A DNA stretch of 64,000 nt from SHVZ01 sp041906305 (GTDB lineage Bacteria > Pseudomonadota > Alphaproteobacteria > SHVZ01): NCBI GenBank assembly GCA_041906305.1, contig JAYRJL010000005.1, forward strand, positions 62,001 to 126,000. The letters run 5' to 3'. Numbering within the stretch: the first letter of the stretch is position 1; each line of letters begins with the position of its first letter. The notes beneath the pieces are model-generated. The model made no database searches. It was not told where the DNA came from and saw only the letters and a list, made by a program, of their open reading frames with translations. The translations under genes were made by a program, and so were the position numbers. Below are positions 16,213-25,824 of the stretch, piece after piece.

Positions 16213-17522
16213 GGGCGCGCGGGCTCATCGTTGCGGCCGCGGCCTCGGGCTCCGGCAAGACGACGCTGACCCTGGCGCTGCTGAGGCTTCTCGCGCGATC
16301 GGGATCGCGGATCGCCTCGGCCAAGATCGGTCCCGACTACATCGATCCGGCCTTTCATGCGGCGGCGAGCCGCCGGGCCTGCCTCAACCTGGATCCCTGG
16401 GCGATGCGCGCCGAGACGTTGGCGGCGACGCTGTCGCTGCTCGAAGAGGACGCCGACCTGATCGTCTGCGAAGGCGTGATGGGTCTCTTCGACGGCATCG
16501 GCGCCGACGGCGCGGGCTCGACCGCCGATCTCGCCGCGATCACCGGCTGGCCGGTGGTCGCCGTGCTCGATGTCGGCGGGCAGTCGTCGACGGCGGCGGC
16601 GGTGCTCGCCGGGCTCGTGCGTCATCGCGCCGATGTGGACGTCGCCGGCGTCATCCTGAACCGCGTCGGCTCCGATACCCATGGCGAGACGATCGCGGAG
16701 GCGGTCCGACGCACGCTGCCCGAGGTCGCGGTGCTGGGCGCGATCAGGCGCACGCCGTCGCTGGCGCGGCCGGAGCGTCACCTGGGACTGGTTCAGGCGC
16801 GCGAGCAGACGGATCTGGAAGCCTTCCTCGACGGCGCCGCCGAGACGGTGGAAGCCGCGCTCGACATCCCGGCGCTGATCGCGCTGGCCAGGCCCGCGAC
16901 GATCGCGTCCGCATCGATGGCGCCGAGCGTGCCGCCGCTCGGCCAGCGCATCGCGCTCGCCGACGATCCCGCCTTCGCCTTCTCCTATGCCGGCATGCTG
17001 ATCGGCTGGGCGAAGGCCGGCGCCGAGATCCTGCCGTTCTCGCCGCTCGCGGACGAAGCGCCGGATGCTTCGGCCGACGCGGTATTCCTGCCCGGCGGAT
17101 ATCCGGAGCTGCATGCCGGCACGCTCGCGGCGAATGCGTGCTGGAAGCACGGCCTCGCCGAGGCGGCCGCGCGCGGGGCGGCGGTCTACGGCGAGTGCGG
17201 CGGCTACATGGCCCTTGGCCAGGGCCTGGTCGATGCGTCGGGTGCGCGCCATGAGATGGCCGGCTTGTTGCCGGTCGAGACGTCGTTCGCCGTGCGGAAG
17301 CTGCACCTGGGATATCGCGAGATCGAGAGCGCCGCGCCGACGCCGCTCGGGGCCGTCGGCGCGCGTTTCCGCGGCCACGAGTTCCACTATGCGTCGGAGA
17401 CCGGCGGCGCCGGCGATCCCCTGTTCCGGGCCGCCGACGCCCGGGGCCGCGACCTGGGCTCCCTCGGCCGCCGCCGAGGTTCCGTCTTCGGGTCCTTCCT
17501 CCACCTCATCGACCGGCACTGA
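16209..17522 (+). CDS. cobB: Cobyrinate (hydrogenobyrinate) a,c-diamide synthase
   Basis: CobB/CbiA amidates the a and c acetate groups of the corrin ring using glutamine and ATP. The 437-residue protein has the N-terminal dethiobiotin-synthetase-like ATPase with ASGSGKTTLT (13-22) and SAKIGPDYIDPAFH, and a C-terminal class I glutamine amidotransferase domain with nucleophile cysteine in YGECGGYMALG. GTG 16209 overlaps the SCO1 stop (GTGA) and sets the N-terminus. The other cobalamin genes are not in the window. Confidence 0.94.
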   Translation: MRARGLIVAAAASGSGKTTLTLALLRLLARSGSRIASAKIGPDYIDPAFHAAASRRACLNLDPWAMRAETLAATLSLLEEDADLIVCEGVMGLFDGIGADGAGSTADLAAITGWPVVAVLDVGGQSSTAAAVLAGLVRHRADVDVAGVILNRVGSDTHGETIAEAVRRTLPEVAVLGAIRRTPSLARPERHLGLVQAREQTDLEAFLDGAAETVEAALDIPALIALARPATIASASMAPSVPPLGQRIALADDPAFAFSYAGMLIGWAKAGAEILPFSPLADEAPDASADAVFLPGGYPELHAGTLAANACWKHGLAEAAARGAAVYGECGGYMALGQGLVDASGARHEMAGLLPVETSFAVRKLHLGYREIESAAPTPLGAVGARFRGHEFHYASETGGAGDPLFRAADARGRDLGSLGRRRGSVFGSFLHLIDRH

Positions 17523-17581
17523 CGGGCACGTTCTTCGGATTCCTCCCCGCCTGTCCCGTGGCCGGGGTCCGTGCCCTGCCG

Positions 17582-17600
17582 TAAACCATCCATTAACCAT
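17582..17600 (+). promoter_or_regulatory. Candidate CtrA-binding site upstream of the PleC/DivJ-like kinase
   Basis: TAAA at 17582-17585, seven bases, then TTAACCAT at 17593-17600 matches the CtrA consensus TTAA-N7-TTAACC with one mismatch in the first half. It lies about 90 nt upstream of the TTG start at 17690. Within the 167-nt gap 17523-17689 no other clear element was seen apart from an AT-richer stretch near 17670-17685. Confidence 0.5.
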
Positions 17601-17689
17601 TCGAGGGCGAGACTGGCGAAGGCGTGATGGGTGGAGCCGGCCGATCATGCTACCTTCGGTTGGTTCTGGTCCCTAAATAGATCAAAGCC

Positions 17690-18871
17690 TTGAGCACCCC
17701 ACCTTTCCGTTCCGGCTCGCCGGTCGCGACCTCGCTGAGGCCACTGGTCGATCTGCACCGGGAGCCGGCGATCGTCGTCGACGGCGATGCGGCGATCCTC
17801 GCCGCCAATGCCCGGGCGGCCGTTGCGCTCGGCGCCCATGGCGGATCAGGCTCGCTGTTCGACCTGGTCGCCGAGACTCCCGAGGAAGTCGTCGAGCTCC
17901 TGGCGCATGTGATCGACGGGCCGGGCACCGTGCCGATCGGCATCACGCTCCGGCGCGACGGCCGCATCGAGCCGCGCATCCTGCGTGGCGCCGGCATTGG
18001 CACGCATGACGGACGCCGCATCTGCCTGCTCGTGATGTCGACCGCGCTCGCCGACACGCCGTGGGACGAGCAGTCGCTGCGCGAGAAGGCGGCCGACCTC
18101 TCGCGCCTGAACACGCAGCTCATCGAGGCCAAGCAGCGTGCCGAGGAAGCGAACCAGAGCAAGACCGAGTTCCTGGCGCGCGTCAGCCACGAGCTGCGCA
18201 CGCCGCTGAACGCGATCATCGGCTTCTCCGAGATGATGTCGCAGGGCATGTTCGGCGCGATCGAGCCGCCGCGCTACGCCGGCTATGTGCGCGACATCCT
18301 GGTGAGCGGCCGGCATCTGCTCGAGCTCGTCAACGACGTGCTCGACCTCTCCAAGATCGAAGCCGGCAAGATGACCTTGCGCGAGGCGGAGATCGACCTG
18401 CCGGTGTTCGTGCCGCAGATCCTGCGTCTGGTCGAGAAGGCCGCGGCCGAGAAGCAGCTCTCGCTCGATGTGGCTCTCGCACCCGGCCTTCCCAGCCTCA
18501 CCGCCGATCAGCGCGCGGTCCGCCAGATGCTGCTCAACCTGCTCTCGAACGCGATCAAGTTCACGCTGCCGGGCGGCACCGTCGGAATCTCGATCGCGGT
18601 GAAGGACGGGCGCCTGACGATCGCGGTCGAGGACTCGGGCATCGGCATCGCGCCGGAGAACATCGCCGGCTGCTTCCGTCCCTTCGACCAGGTTGACAAC
18701 GTGCTGACCCGACGCTTTGAAGGTTCGGGCTTAGGCTTGGCGATCACCAAGGCGCTGATCGAGCTGCATGGCGGCGAGATCGCGATCGCCTCGACCGTCG
18801 GCGTCGGCACCAAGGTGACGCTGATCTTCCCGGCAGATCGCGCCGGCAGCGATACGGCGCTGATCGGCTGA
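17690..18871 (+). CDS. Soluble PAS-like sensor histidine kinase, PleC/DivJ/PdhS-like
   Basis: The 393-residue protein has no membrane helix. Residues about 15-120 look like a divergent PAS-type sensor; a short coiled coil (125-160) leads to the HisKA H-box VSHELRTPLNAIIGFSEMM with H167, followed by a long segment (FGAIEPPRYAGYVRDILVSG, then NDVLDLSKIEAGK) that is typical of the PleC/DivJ/PdhS kinases which address DivK. The HATPase domain has DSGIGI and GSGLGL. The start is taken as TTG 17690, which lacks a clear ribosome site; no ATG gives a better N-terminus. No response regulator gene is adjacent. A CtrA-type site lies upstream. Confidence 0.85.
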   Translation: MSTPPFRSGSPVATSLRPLVDLHREPAIVVDGDAAILAANARAAVALGAHGGSGSLFDLVAETPEEVVELLAHVIDGPGTVPIGITLRRDGRIEPRILRGAGIGTHDGRRICLLVMSTALADTPWDEQSLREKAADLSRLNTQLIEAKQRAEEANQSKTEFLARVSHELRTPLNAIIGFSEMMSQGMFGAIEPPRYAGYVRDILVSGRHLLELVNDVLDLSKIEAGKMTLREAEIDLPVFVPQILRLVEKAAAEKQLSLDVALAPGLPSLTADQRAVRQMLLNLLSNAIKFTLPGGTVGISIAVKDGRLTIAVEDSGIGIAPENIAGCFRPFDQVDNVLTRRFEGSGLGLAITKALIELHGGEIAIASTVGVGTKVTLIFPADRAGSDTALIG

Positions 18872-18875
18872 GCCG

Positions 18876-20087
18876 TCAGACGTGGACGTGCCGGCGCTCG
18901 GATTCCGGGATCCGGCGGATGATCAGGCGATACGAGGCGAGCGTCGCCAGGCCCATCAGGCAGACGAAGCCCGCGAGCGCGCGCGGCGTGCCGTCGAAGG
19001 CGAGTGCGACGCCCATGCCGAGCGTGGCGCTGGTCAGCGACTGGAAGAAGCCGATCAGCGACGAGGCGGTGCCGGCGACCTTGGGGAACGGAGTCAACGC
19101 GCCGGCGATCGCCTGCGGGCCCGAGATCGAGAAGAAGCACATGAAGATCATCATCGGGCCGATCAGCGTCGCCACATGCGCGATGCCCGAGAAGGCAAAG
19201 AGCGCGAGGAGGGCGCCGCCGATCGCGACACCGAAGGTGCCGATCTCGAGCGTGCGGTCGAGGCCGAAGCGCGTGCTGAGCCGACCCGAAACCGTGTAAC
19301 CCGAGAGCGCGCCGACCGCGATGACGCCGAACACCGCGCCGAAATAGGCGGGCGGGATGCCGAGCACCTGGATCACGACGAAGGCGATGCCGGAGAGATA
19401 GGCGCCGAGCCCGCCGAAGAGGCAGCAGTTGATCAGCATGTAGCCGACGAAGACGCGGCTCTTCAGCAGCGTGGTCGCCGTCTGCAGGATGCGGCTCGGC
19501 CGGAGCGCCTGGGTGTCCTTCTCGTGCACGGACTCGCCGAGGAACATCGTCACCAGGACCAGCAGCGAAAGACCGTAGGCGGTGACGAACACGAAGCTCG
19601 CGCGCCAGCCGAAATGCGCCTGCAGCACGCCGCCGATGATCGGCGCCAGGATCGGGCCGATCGACAGCACCATGCCCATCAGCGCCAGCATGCGGCCCGC
19701 CGCCTCGCGCTCGTGCAGGTCGCGCACCATCGCGCGCGCCAGCACCGGGCAGCAGATCGAGCCGAACACCTGGAGGAAGCGGGCCGCGATCAGCTGCTCG
19801 ATCGACTGCGCGAACATGCAGGCGGCGGACGCGGCGACGTACAGCGCCAGGCCCGCGATCAGCAGCGGCCGGCGGCCGAAGCGGTCTGACAGCGGCCCGT
19901 AGAAGAGCTGGCCGACCGCGCCGCCGAGGAAGGCGAGGCTGAGCGTCAACTGCACGGTGCCCATGTCGACCGCGAAGTGCTCGCGGATCGCCGGCATCGA
20001 GGGAAGATAGGTATCGGTGGTGAACGGCCCGACCGCGGTGAGCAATCCGAGCAGCAGGACGAGAAGACGGCTGTCGCGGTGAAGCAT
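18876..20087 (-). CDS. Bcr/CflA family multidrug efflux MFS transporter
   Basis: A 403-residue 12-helix major facilitator. The DHA1 Bcr/CflA subfamily pattern is clear: GPFTTDTYLPSMPAIREHF after helix 1, LSLAFLGGAVGQLFYGPLSDRFGRRP containing motif A, and the FLQVFGSICCPVLARAMVRD segment of helix 4. These pumps export drugs or small peptides and amino acids with proton antiport. The start ATG 20087 is supported by the N-terminal MLHRDSRLLVLLLGLLTAVG. It is convergent with the kinase (4-nt gap) and 14 nt downstream of the RidA gene, so probably co-transcribed with it. Confidence 0.92.
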   Translation of the reverse strand: MLHRDSRLLVLLLGLLTAVGPFTTDTYLPSMPAIREHFAVDMGTVQLTLSLAFLGGAVGQLFYGPLSDRFGRRPLLIAGLALYVAASAACMFAQSIEQLIAARFLQVFGSICCPVLARAMVRDLHEREAAGRMLALMGMVLSIGPILAPIIGGVLQAHFGWRASFVFVTAYGLSLLVLVTMFLGESVHEKDTQALRPSRILQTATTLLKSRVFVGYMLINCCLFGGLGAYLSGIAFVVIQVLGIPPAYFGAVFGVIAVGALSGYTVSGRLSTRFGLDRTLEIGTFGVAIGGALLALFAFSGIAHVATLIGPMMIFMCFFSISGPQAIAGALTPFPKVAGTASSLIGFFQSLTSATLGMGVALAFDGTPRALAGFVCLMGLATLASYRLIIRRIPESERRHVHV

Positions 20088-20101
20088 CAGGCAGGCGATC
20101 C

Positions 20102-20473
20102 TCAGGCGGGCAGCGCCGCGGTGATGATGATCTCGACCAGGTCGCCTTCCGGCATCACGGACTCGACGAAGGAGCGCACGGGCCCGAACCCGTCCGGCAT
20201 CCAGGACGCCCAGGCGCGATCGAAGGCCGGCTTGTTGTCGTGGTCGGTGACGACGATCTCCGCCTTGACGATGCGCGTGCGGTCGAGACCGGCATCCTTG
20301 AGATAGCGGTCGATCACCCCGAGCGCGCCCAGCGTCTGGCCGGCGATGTCGAGCGACTTGTCGGGCGAGGTCGCGACCGCCCAGAGGAAGCCGCCGCCGC
20401 CGGGAAGGCGATAGATCGCGACCGAGGACTTGCTCGGCAGCGTCTTGTTCGGGATGCGCGTGATGTCGGTCAT
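20102..20473 (-). CDS. RidA family protein
   Basis: A 123-residue protein of the YjgF/YER057c/UK114 fold, whose best-known members hydrolyse reactive enamine/imine intermediates. The core segments AVATSPDKSLDIAGQTLGALGVIDRYLKDAG, KAEIVVTDHDNKPAFDRAW and VESVMPEGDLVEIIITAALPA follow the family layout, though the key RidA arginine normally found near the end of the central region (R105 in E. coli) is not evident, so deaminase activity is uncertain. Start ATG 20473 has no clear ribosome site. It precedes the MFS gene. Confidence 0.75.
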   Translation of the reverse strand: MTDITRIPNKTLPSKSSVAIYRLPGGGGFLWAVATSPDKSLDIAGQTLGALGVIDRYLKDAGLDRTRIVKAEIVVTDHDNKPAFDRAWASWMPDGFGPVRSFVESVMPEGDLVEIIITAALPA

Positions 20474-20544
20474 GGAGGATCTCAAGGAGGGAAGGCGGGG
20501 CGAGTGTAGACGATTTTTCAGAACCCTCTCGCTTCGTCGCCACC

Positions 20545-20592
20545 GTGCCCCCTCCCTCGCGTCGTACGCGGGGGAGGGACGGGGTGGGGGCG
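20545..20592. repeat. GC-rich palindromic repeat, left half of an inverted doublet
   Basis: Outer arm GCCCCCTCCC, a short centre with GTCGTACGC, then GGGGGAGGGACGGGGTGGGGG. The same sequence reads in the opposite orientation at 20638-20694, about 45 nt away, so the pair could form a large hairpin. The doublet occupies most of the 329-nt gap 20474-20802. Confidence 0.8.
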
Positions 20593-20637
20593 CTGGCTCG
20601 ACGCGGATGGAATGCGCATGAGGCGGAGACCGAGCCA

Positions 20638-20694
20638 TGCCCCCACCCCAACCCTCCCCCGTCTGCTCCGCAGCCGAGGGAGGGGGACGAGGTG
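20638..20694. repeat. GC-rich palindromic repeat, right half of an inverted doublet
   Basis: Reads GCCCCCACCCCAACCCTCCC, a CTGC-rich centre and then GAGGGAGGGGG, the reverse complement form of the copy at 20545-20592. Between this repeat and the start of the next gene at 20803 no further element was recognised. Confidence 0.8.
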
Positions 20695-20802
20695 CGTCGC
20701 TTCAGAACGTCGTGAGTTTGCTGAGACATGAACGGGCGCGCCTTGTACGCGCACACCCGCTGGCGCAGCATCGATGCCGGGTTTCCTGGCAGGAGCCATC
20801 CC

Positions 20803-22929
20803 ATGACCTTTCGTTCGCTGCTCGCGCTCGTCGCCGCGTTGTCCGCATCGACGGCTCTCGCGCAGGCGCCCGAGCCCGGCCCGACTGACATCGCCGGCAT
20901 CGTCACCGGGCCGAGCGGGCCCGAGGCCGGCGTCTGGGTGATCGCCGAGGCCGAGGGGCTTCCCACGAAGTTCGCGCGCATCGTCGTCACCGACGACCAG
21001 GGGCGCTACCTGATCCCCGACCTGCCGCAGGCGACGTACTCGATCTGGGTGCGCGGTTACGGGCTCGTCGACTCCGCCCGGCGAACGGCCGAGCGTGGCC
21101 GCAGCCTGGCGCTGAGCGCGACCGCGGCGCCGGACGAGAAGACCGCGGCGAAGGTCTATCCGGCGATCTACTGGTACTCGATGCTGAAGATCCCACCGGA
21201 GTCGGAGTTCGGCGGCAAGGGCGACATCCCCGACGGGGTGACGCGCGCCGGCTGGCTGATGGCGATGAAGAGCAACGGCTGCGTCGGCTGCCATCAGCTG
21301 GGGCAGCTCTCGACGCGGACCTTCCAGGAGTCGCTCGGCAAGTTCGCGAACCACGAGGATGCGTGGATCCGCCGGGTGCAGTCGGGCCAGGCGGGCGAGC
21401 AGATGGTCAACCAGCTCGCCGGCAATCTCGGCGGCGCGCCGTTCAAGTACTTCGCCGACTGGACCGAGCGCATCGCCAAGGGCGAGCTGCCGGCGACCAA
21501 GCCGAAGCGCCCCGAAGGCGTCGAGCGCAACATCGTCGTCACCTCGTGGGAATGGGGCGACGAGAAGAAGTACCTGCACGACCTGATCGCCTCGGACCGG
21601 CGCGTGCCCACGGTCAATTCCTACGGCAAGCTCTACGGCTCGCCGGAATATGCGGGCGACGTGTTCCCGATCCTCGATCCGACGACGCATACGCCCTCGG
21701 GCTTCAAGGCGCCGGTGAAGGACGGCACCAAGGAAGCGCTCGGCCCCGGCCATGCGGCAAGCGACACGGTGCTGGCGCCGTCGCCCTACTGGGGCGAGGA
21801 AAAGATCTGGGACACCACGACCAACAACCACAACGGCATGTTCGACCGGAACGGGAAGGTGTGGTTCGCCGCGCGCTTCCGCGAGGCCGAGAACCCGGCC
21901 TTCTGCAGGAAGGGCTCGGAACATCCGTCGGCGAAGCTGTTCCCGCTGGAGCGCACCAACCGGCAGGTGACGATCCTCGATCCGACGACGATGGCCTACC
22001 GCTTCGTCGACACCTGCTTCGGCACGCATCACCTGCAGTTCGGCTACGACGCCGACGACACGCTGTGGACCTCGGGCGGCGGGCCGGTCGTGGGCTGGAT
22101 CAACTCGAAGAAGCTGGAGGAGACCGGCGACGTGGAAGCCGCACAGGGCTGGACCGCGTTCGTGCTCGACACCAACGGCAACGGCCGGCGCGACGACTAT
22201 GTCGAGCCGGACCAGCCGCTCGATCCGGCGAAGGACAAGCGCTACGGCGGCGGCTTCTACGCGGTGATGCCGAGCCCGGTCGACGGTTCCATCTGGGGCG
22301 CGCAGGCGGCCTTCGGCCCGGGCGGGCGTCCTGGCGCGGTGATCCGCGTCGATCCCGGCCCGAACCCGCCATCGACCGCGCTCTCGGAAGTCTACTTCCC
22401 GCCGGCGCCGGGCTTCGGCATCCGCGGCGGCGACATCGACCGGAACGGTGTCGTCTGGGTGTCGATGGCGAGCGGCCATCTCGGCAGCTTCGATCGCCGC
22501 AAATGCAAGGTGCTGAACGGGCCGACCGCGACCGGCGACCACTGCCCCGAGGGCTGGACCTACCACCAGTACCCGGGCCCGGGCTTCCAGGGCATCGGCG
22601 AGAACTCGGCGGAGTCGAGCTATTACACCTGGGTCGACCAGCACAACACCTTCGGCCTCGGCGACAACGTGCCGATGTCGACCGGCAACCTCAACGACGG
22701 CATCGTCGCGCTCAAGGACGGCAGGATGGTCGTGCTGCGCGTGCCCTATCCGCTGGGATTCTACGCCAAGGGCTTCGACGGCCGCATCGACGATCCGGAT
22801 GCCGGCTGGAAGGGTCGCGGGCTCTGGACCACGTCGGGCGATCGCACGCCCTGGCTCATGGAAGGCGGCAAGGGCTCGAAGCCGCGCGTGGTGCACTTCC
22901 AGCTGAGGCCGGACCCGCTGGCGAAGTAG
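20803..22929 (+). CDS. Exported protein with CNA-like domain, one CXXCH haem motif and propeller-like region
   Basis: A 708-residue protein from ATG 20803 (AGGAG 8 nt upstream). A signal peptide ends near STALA-QAPEP (residue 20-22). Residues about 25-105 resemble a carboxypeptidase-regulatory beta-sandwich (DQGRYLIPDLPQATYSIWVRGYG). A single c-type haem motif CVGCH follows near residue 160. The large remainder contains spaced repeats such as NGMFDRNGKVWFAARF, YDADDTLWTSGGG and IDRNGVVWVSMASG, typical of virginiamycin-B-lyase-like propellers. It is probably a periplasmic electron-transfer or oxidoreductase subunit; the substrate is unknown. Monocistronic, with repeats upstream. Confidence 0.8.
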   Translation: MTFRSLLALVAALSASTALAQAPEPGPTDIAGIVTGPSGPEAGVWVIAEAEGLPTKFARIVVTDDQGRYLIPDLPQATYSIWVRGYGLVDSARRTAERGRSLALSATAAPDEKTAAKVYPAIYWYSMLKIPPESEFGGKGDIPDGVTRAGWLMAMKSNGCVGCHQLGQLSTRTFQESLGKFANHEDAWIRRVQSGQAGEQMVNQLAGNLGGAPFKYFADWTERIAKGELPATKPKRPEGVERNIVVTSWEWGDEKKYLHDLIASDRRVPTVNSYGKLYGSPEYAGDVFPILDPTTHTPSGFKAPVKDGTKEALGPGHAASDTVLAPSPYWGEEKIWDTTTNNHNGMFDRNGKVWFAARFREAENPAFCRKGSEHPSAKLFPLERTNRQVTILDPTTMAYRFVDTCFGTHHLQFGYDADDTLWTSGGGPVVGWINSKKLEETGDVEAAQGWTAFVLDTNGNGRRDDYVEPDQPLDPAKDKRYGGGFYAVMPSPVDGSIWGAQAAFGPGGRPGAVIRVDPGPNPPSTALSEVYFPPAPGFGIRGGDIDRNGVVWVSMASGHLGSFDRRKCKVLNGPTATGDHCPEGWTYHQYPGPGFQGIGENSAESSYYTWVDQHNTFGLGDNVPMSTGNLNDGIVALKDGRMVVLRVPYPLGFYAKGFDGRIDDPDAGWKGRGLWTTSGDRTPWLMEGGKGSKPRVVHFQLRPDPLAK

Positions 22930-23005
22930 GCGAGCATGCTGTCGTGGCTGCGGTCTATCGGCGCACCCGGGTGAAGGGCGAGGTCTCGGGGACTAGATTG
23001 GCTCC

Positions 23006-23449
23006 ATGAACGAGCGCCGCATCCAGATCACGGAGTCCGTCGCCGCCGAAACCGGCATCGACGAGGCGATGATCGAGCGCCTGGTCCGCGCCTTCTATGC
23101 GCGTATCCGCGAGGACGCGATCCTCGGTCCGATCTTCGACACACGGATCAAGGACTGGGAGCCGCATCTCAAGCGCATGTGCGCGTTCTGGTCCTCGGTC
23201 GTGCTCCTGACCGGGCGCTATTCGGGCCAGCCGATGCGCATGCACGCACCGCTGCCGGTCGACGCGCGGCACTTCGATCATTGGCTCGGGCTGTTCCAGG
23301 AGACCGCCGAGGCGGTGTGCCCGCCCGAGGCCGCGGCGCACTTCGTCTTCCGCGCGAAGAAGATCGCGGAGAGCCTGGAGCTCGGCATCGCCTCCAGCCG
23401 CGGCGTGATGCTCCGCCGCGGCGAGCGCCACCTTCCGGCTGGCGACTAG
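23006..23449 (+). CDS. Group III truncated haemoglobin
   Basis: A 147-residue 2-over-2 globin. The family pattern IERLVRAFYARIREDAILGPIF at the N-terminus, WEPHLKRMCAFWSSVVLLTGRYSG in the middle and MRMHAPLPVDARHFDHWLGLF with the probable proximal histidine H80 mark it as group III (Ctb-like). Such globins bind oxygen or NO; the physiological role here is not shown. The C-terminus is slightly extended (RRGERHLPAGD). It is 76 nt downstream of the haem-motif protein and convergent with argG. Confidence 0.92.
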   Translation: MNERRIQITESVAAETGIDEAMIERLVRAFYARIREDAILGPIFDTRIKDWEPHLKRMCAFWSSVVLLTGRYSGQPMRMHAPLPVDARHFDHWLGLFQETAEAVCPPEAAAHFVFRAKKIAESLELGIASSRGVMLRRGERHLPAGD

Positions 23450-23453
23450 CCGC

Positions 23454-25516
<2,063 letters not shown>

Positions 25517-25540
25517 GTTGGAACCCTCTCCTCAAGTTCT

Positions 25541-25602
25541 TGCCCCCTCTCCCGCGTCGTACGCGGGGGAGGGACGGGGTGGGGGCCCGAGCGAAGCGAG
25601 GG
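25541..25602. repeat. GC-rich palindromic repeat, left half of an inverted doublet
   Basis: CCCCCTCTCCCGCG, TCGTAC centre, CGCGGGGGAGGGACGGGGTG, then GGGGGC and GAGCGAAGCGAGGG. It is nearly identical to the copy at 20545 and, in its tail, to the copy at 55905. It pairs with an inverted copy at 25645. Confidence 0.82.
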
Positions 25603-25644
25603 TGACCGCGGAGTCTGAACTCACCTTCCACCGCGCTGACGCGC

Positions 25645-25695
25645 GGCCCCCACCCTAACCCTCCCCCGTCGCAAGAGCGCCGGGAGAGGGGACAC
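25645..25695. repeat. GC-rich palindromic repeat, right half of an inverted doublet
   Basis: GGCCCCCACCCTAACCCTCC then a CGTCGCAAGAGCG centre and CCGGGAGAGGGG, in reverse orientation to 25541. The two copies fill the first part of the 308-nt gap 25517-25824; the remainder up to the next start codon holds no clear feature. Confidence 0.82.
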
Positions 25696-25824
25696 GATGG
25701 TGACGCGGGAGAGGGGGCACGACGGCGCGGCCGCGCATTTCAATTCAGCCGCGATCCGCTTGCGCGTTGAAGAGGAGAAGCACAGGGTACGCCTCTCTCC
25801 TCTTCCGTCCCCCAAGGATCTCCG

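Noticed and set aside
20518..22896. Minus-strand frame covering the haem-motif protein gene
   Set aside because: Arg/His/Ala-rich without domains; the plus-strand protein has a signal peptide, ribosome site and haem motif.
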